The notes beneath the pieces were generated by a model that saw only the letters and a list, made by a program, of their open reading frames with translations, made no database searches and was not told the origin of the DNA. From contig NZ_JAGGJU010000005.1 of assembly GCF_017873095.1 (NCBI RefSeq), positions 248,001-312,000 on the forward strand: 64,000 nucleotides of DNA, written 5' to 3'. Origin of the DNA: Heterorhizobium halophytocola. Lineage in GTDB: Bacteria; Pseudomonadota; Alphaproteobacteria; Rhizobiales; Rhizobiaceae. How positions within the stretch are numbered: the stretch's first letter is position 1; every line of letters starts with the position of its first letter. Both the position numbers and the translations under genes were made by a program. Positions 63,144-64,000 of this stretch are shown here, piece after piece.

Positions 63144-64000
63144 ATGCGCAGGCTTGCAGCCACCTTGGCGCTCTTCGGCTTTGTGCTTTCGACACTTGGC
63201 GCAGTCCAGGCTGACGCCGGTGATGCGGTGCCCGTGCCGATGAAGCGGCCGCGCGCCGCAGACGCGCTGGAACAGCCGATGCCGCCGGCCGCCATCGGGG
63301 CATTGCCGATGCCGGCCCCCCTGCCGATGGTCAAGCCCGACGTGGTCGCCAGCCCAGAGATCACCGGCACCATCCCCAAGGCCAGCCGACTGCTCACCTC
63401 CAGCAGCAACCTCAAATCCGGTCTCGATGCGATCTCCAACAAGGATGCGGGCGAGGCGATCGCCATTCGCGATGCCATGCCGCAATCGCTGGACCGGCAC
63501 CTGCTGACCTGGTCGATCGCCAGATCCGGGCTGTCGGGTGTCCCGTCCTCCGAGATTGCCAGAGCCCAGCACGAACTGGCCGGCTGGCCGGGGCTTTCCG
63601 CCTTCCGGGCCAATTCCGAGCGGGCGCTTTACCGCGAGGATCCGCCGGCATCGCAGGTTCTGTCAGCCTTCGGCACCTCGCCGCCCGAGACAGTGGAAGG
63701 CGCAATGGCGCTTGCCAAGGCGAAGATCGCCACCGGCGACAGCAAGGCCGCAGCCGCCGTCATCACCGCATTCTGGCGTCACAAGGCACTCGATACGGCG
63801 ACCGAAGACAAGGTTCTTGCAGCTTTCGGCAGCCTGCTGACCCCGGCCGACCACAAGGCGCGGATGGATTACCTGATGTATCGGGGGCGGATCTCGCAGG
63901 CAAAACGCTTTGCGAGCCTGGGCGAGGCCTATTCGCTCTACCAGGCCTGGGCTGCCGTTTCCAATCGCGCCTCCAACGCCGATGTACTGATCGCCAAGGT
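63144..64000 (+). CDS. slt: Soluble lytic murein transglycosylase, 5' part
   Basis: The frame runs off the right edge. From the ATG at 63144 it starts MRRLAATLALFGFVLSTLGA, a signal peptide ending about VQADA, then a Pro-rich stretch with MKRPR. A superhelical region follows, including AIAIRDAMPQSLDRHLLTWS and LMYRGRISQAKRFA, as in the U-domain of Slt70. The catalytic SLT domain lies beyond the window, so the enzyme class is inferred. An in-frame GTG at 63096 is an alternative start. Confidence 0.82.
   Translation, partial: MRRLAATLALFGFVLSTLGAVQADAGDAVPVPMKRPRAADALEQPMPPAAIGALPMPAPLPMVKPDVVASPEITGTIPKASRLLTSSSNLKSGLDAISNKDAGEAIAIRDAMPQSLDRHLLTWSIARSGLSGVPSSEIARAQHELAGWPGLSAFRANSERALYREDPPASQVLSAFGTSPPETVEGAMALAKAKIATGDSKAAAAVITAFWRHKALDTATEDKVLAAFGSLLTPADHKARMDYLMYRGRISQAKRFASLGEAYSLYQAWAAVSNRASNADVLIAK

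Overview
The window is about 64 kb of GC-rich DNA with dense, short-gapped operons. It looks like a chromosomal segment of an alphaproteobacterium of the order Hyphomicrobiales (Rhizobiales), most likely the family Rhizobiaceae. The evidence is gene content and order rather than any computed match: dnaB-alr-radA-cvpA-purF, psd-pssA, acpS-lepB-rnc-era with recO nearby, rsh-rpoZ and smpB-dapA-lytic transglycosylase are typical rhizobial neighbourhoods. Small rhizobial families (DUF1127, DUF3563, TIGR02301) and RIME-like palindromic repeats are also present. No tRNA, rRNA, CRISPR array, phage, transposase or plasmid replication gene was seen.

Layout. 1-9.1 kb: 3' end of dnaB, an AraC-azlC-azlD exporter block, alr, a broken parDE toxin-antitoxin pair, radA, cvpA, purF and an SDR gene. 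9.1-13.2 kb: small accessory units, namely NTF2-like/HxlR, an EamA permease, TetR/SMR efflux and an exported SH3 protein. 13.4-18.5 kb: cysS, RIME-like repeats, then a compact run vapB-vapC-GFA-GFA-GFA-pip in which most junctions overlap. 18.7-25.4 kb: cimA, a BKACE-type enzyme, an isoaspartyl-methyltransferase-like protein, and an aldo/keto reductase-MFS-LysR unit. 25.4-34 kb: a sparse stretch with one candidate small protein, rarD, a LOG protein, a modular LysM protein with an internal duplication, an Atm1-type ABC exporter and a diguanylate cyclase. 34-46.5 kb: phospholipid synthesis (psd-pssA), an SRAP protein, Nudix, several exported or hypothetical proteins, ygfZ-like, two HD-domain proteins, a tyrosine-phosphatase-like protein, MscS and a MOSC protein.

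46.4-57.5 kb: recO, a three-gene TetR/isochorismatase-like/AbrB-like cassette, then era-rnc-lepB-acpS, DUF2062, DUF3563, rsh (ppGpp synthetase/hydrolase), rpoZ and an NYN-domain protein. 57.6-64 kb: an Ada-type DNA alkylation repair gene overlapping a PEP-mutase/isocitrate-lyase family gene, a DUF1127 protein, LysR, smpB, dapA and the 5' part of a lytic transglycosylase gene.

Most of the window is housekeeping. The accessory signals most worth attention are the vapBC-GFAx3-pip unit, the mutated parDE remnant, the cassette between recO and era, the duplicated LysM protein and several unannotated small ORFs. I did not find a clearly new defence or biosynthetic system.
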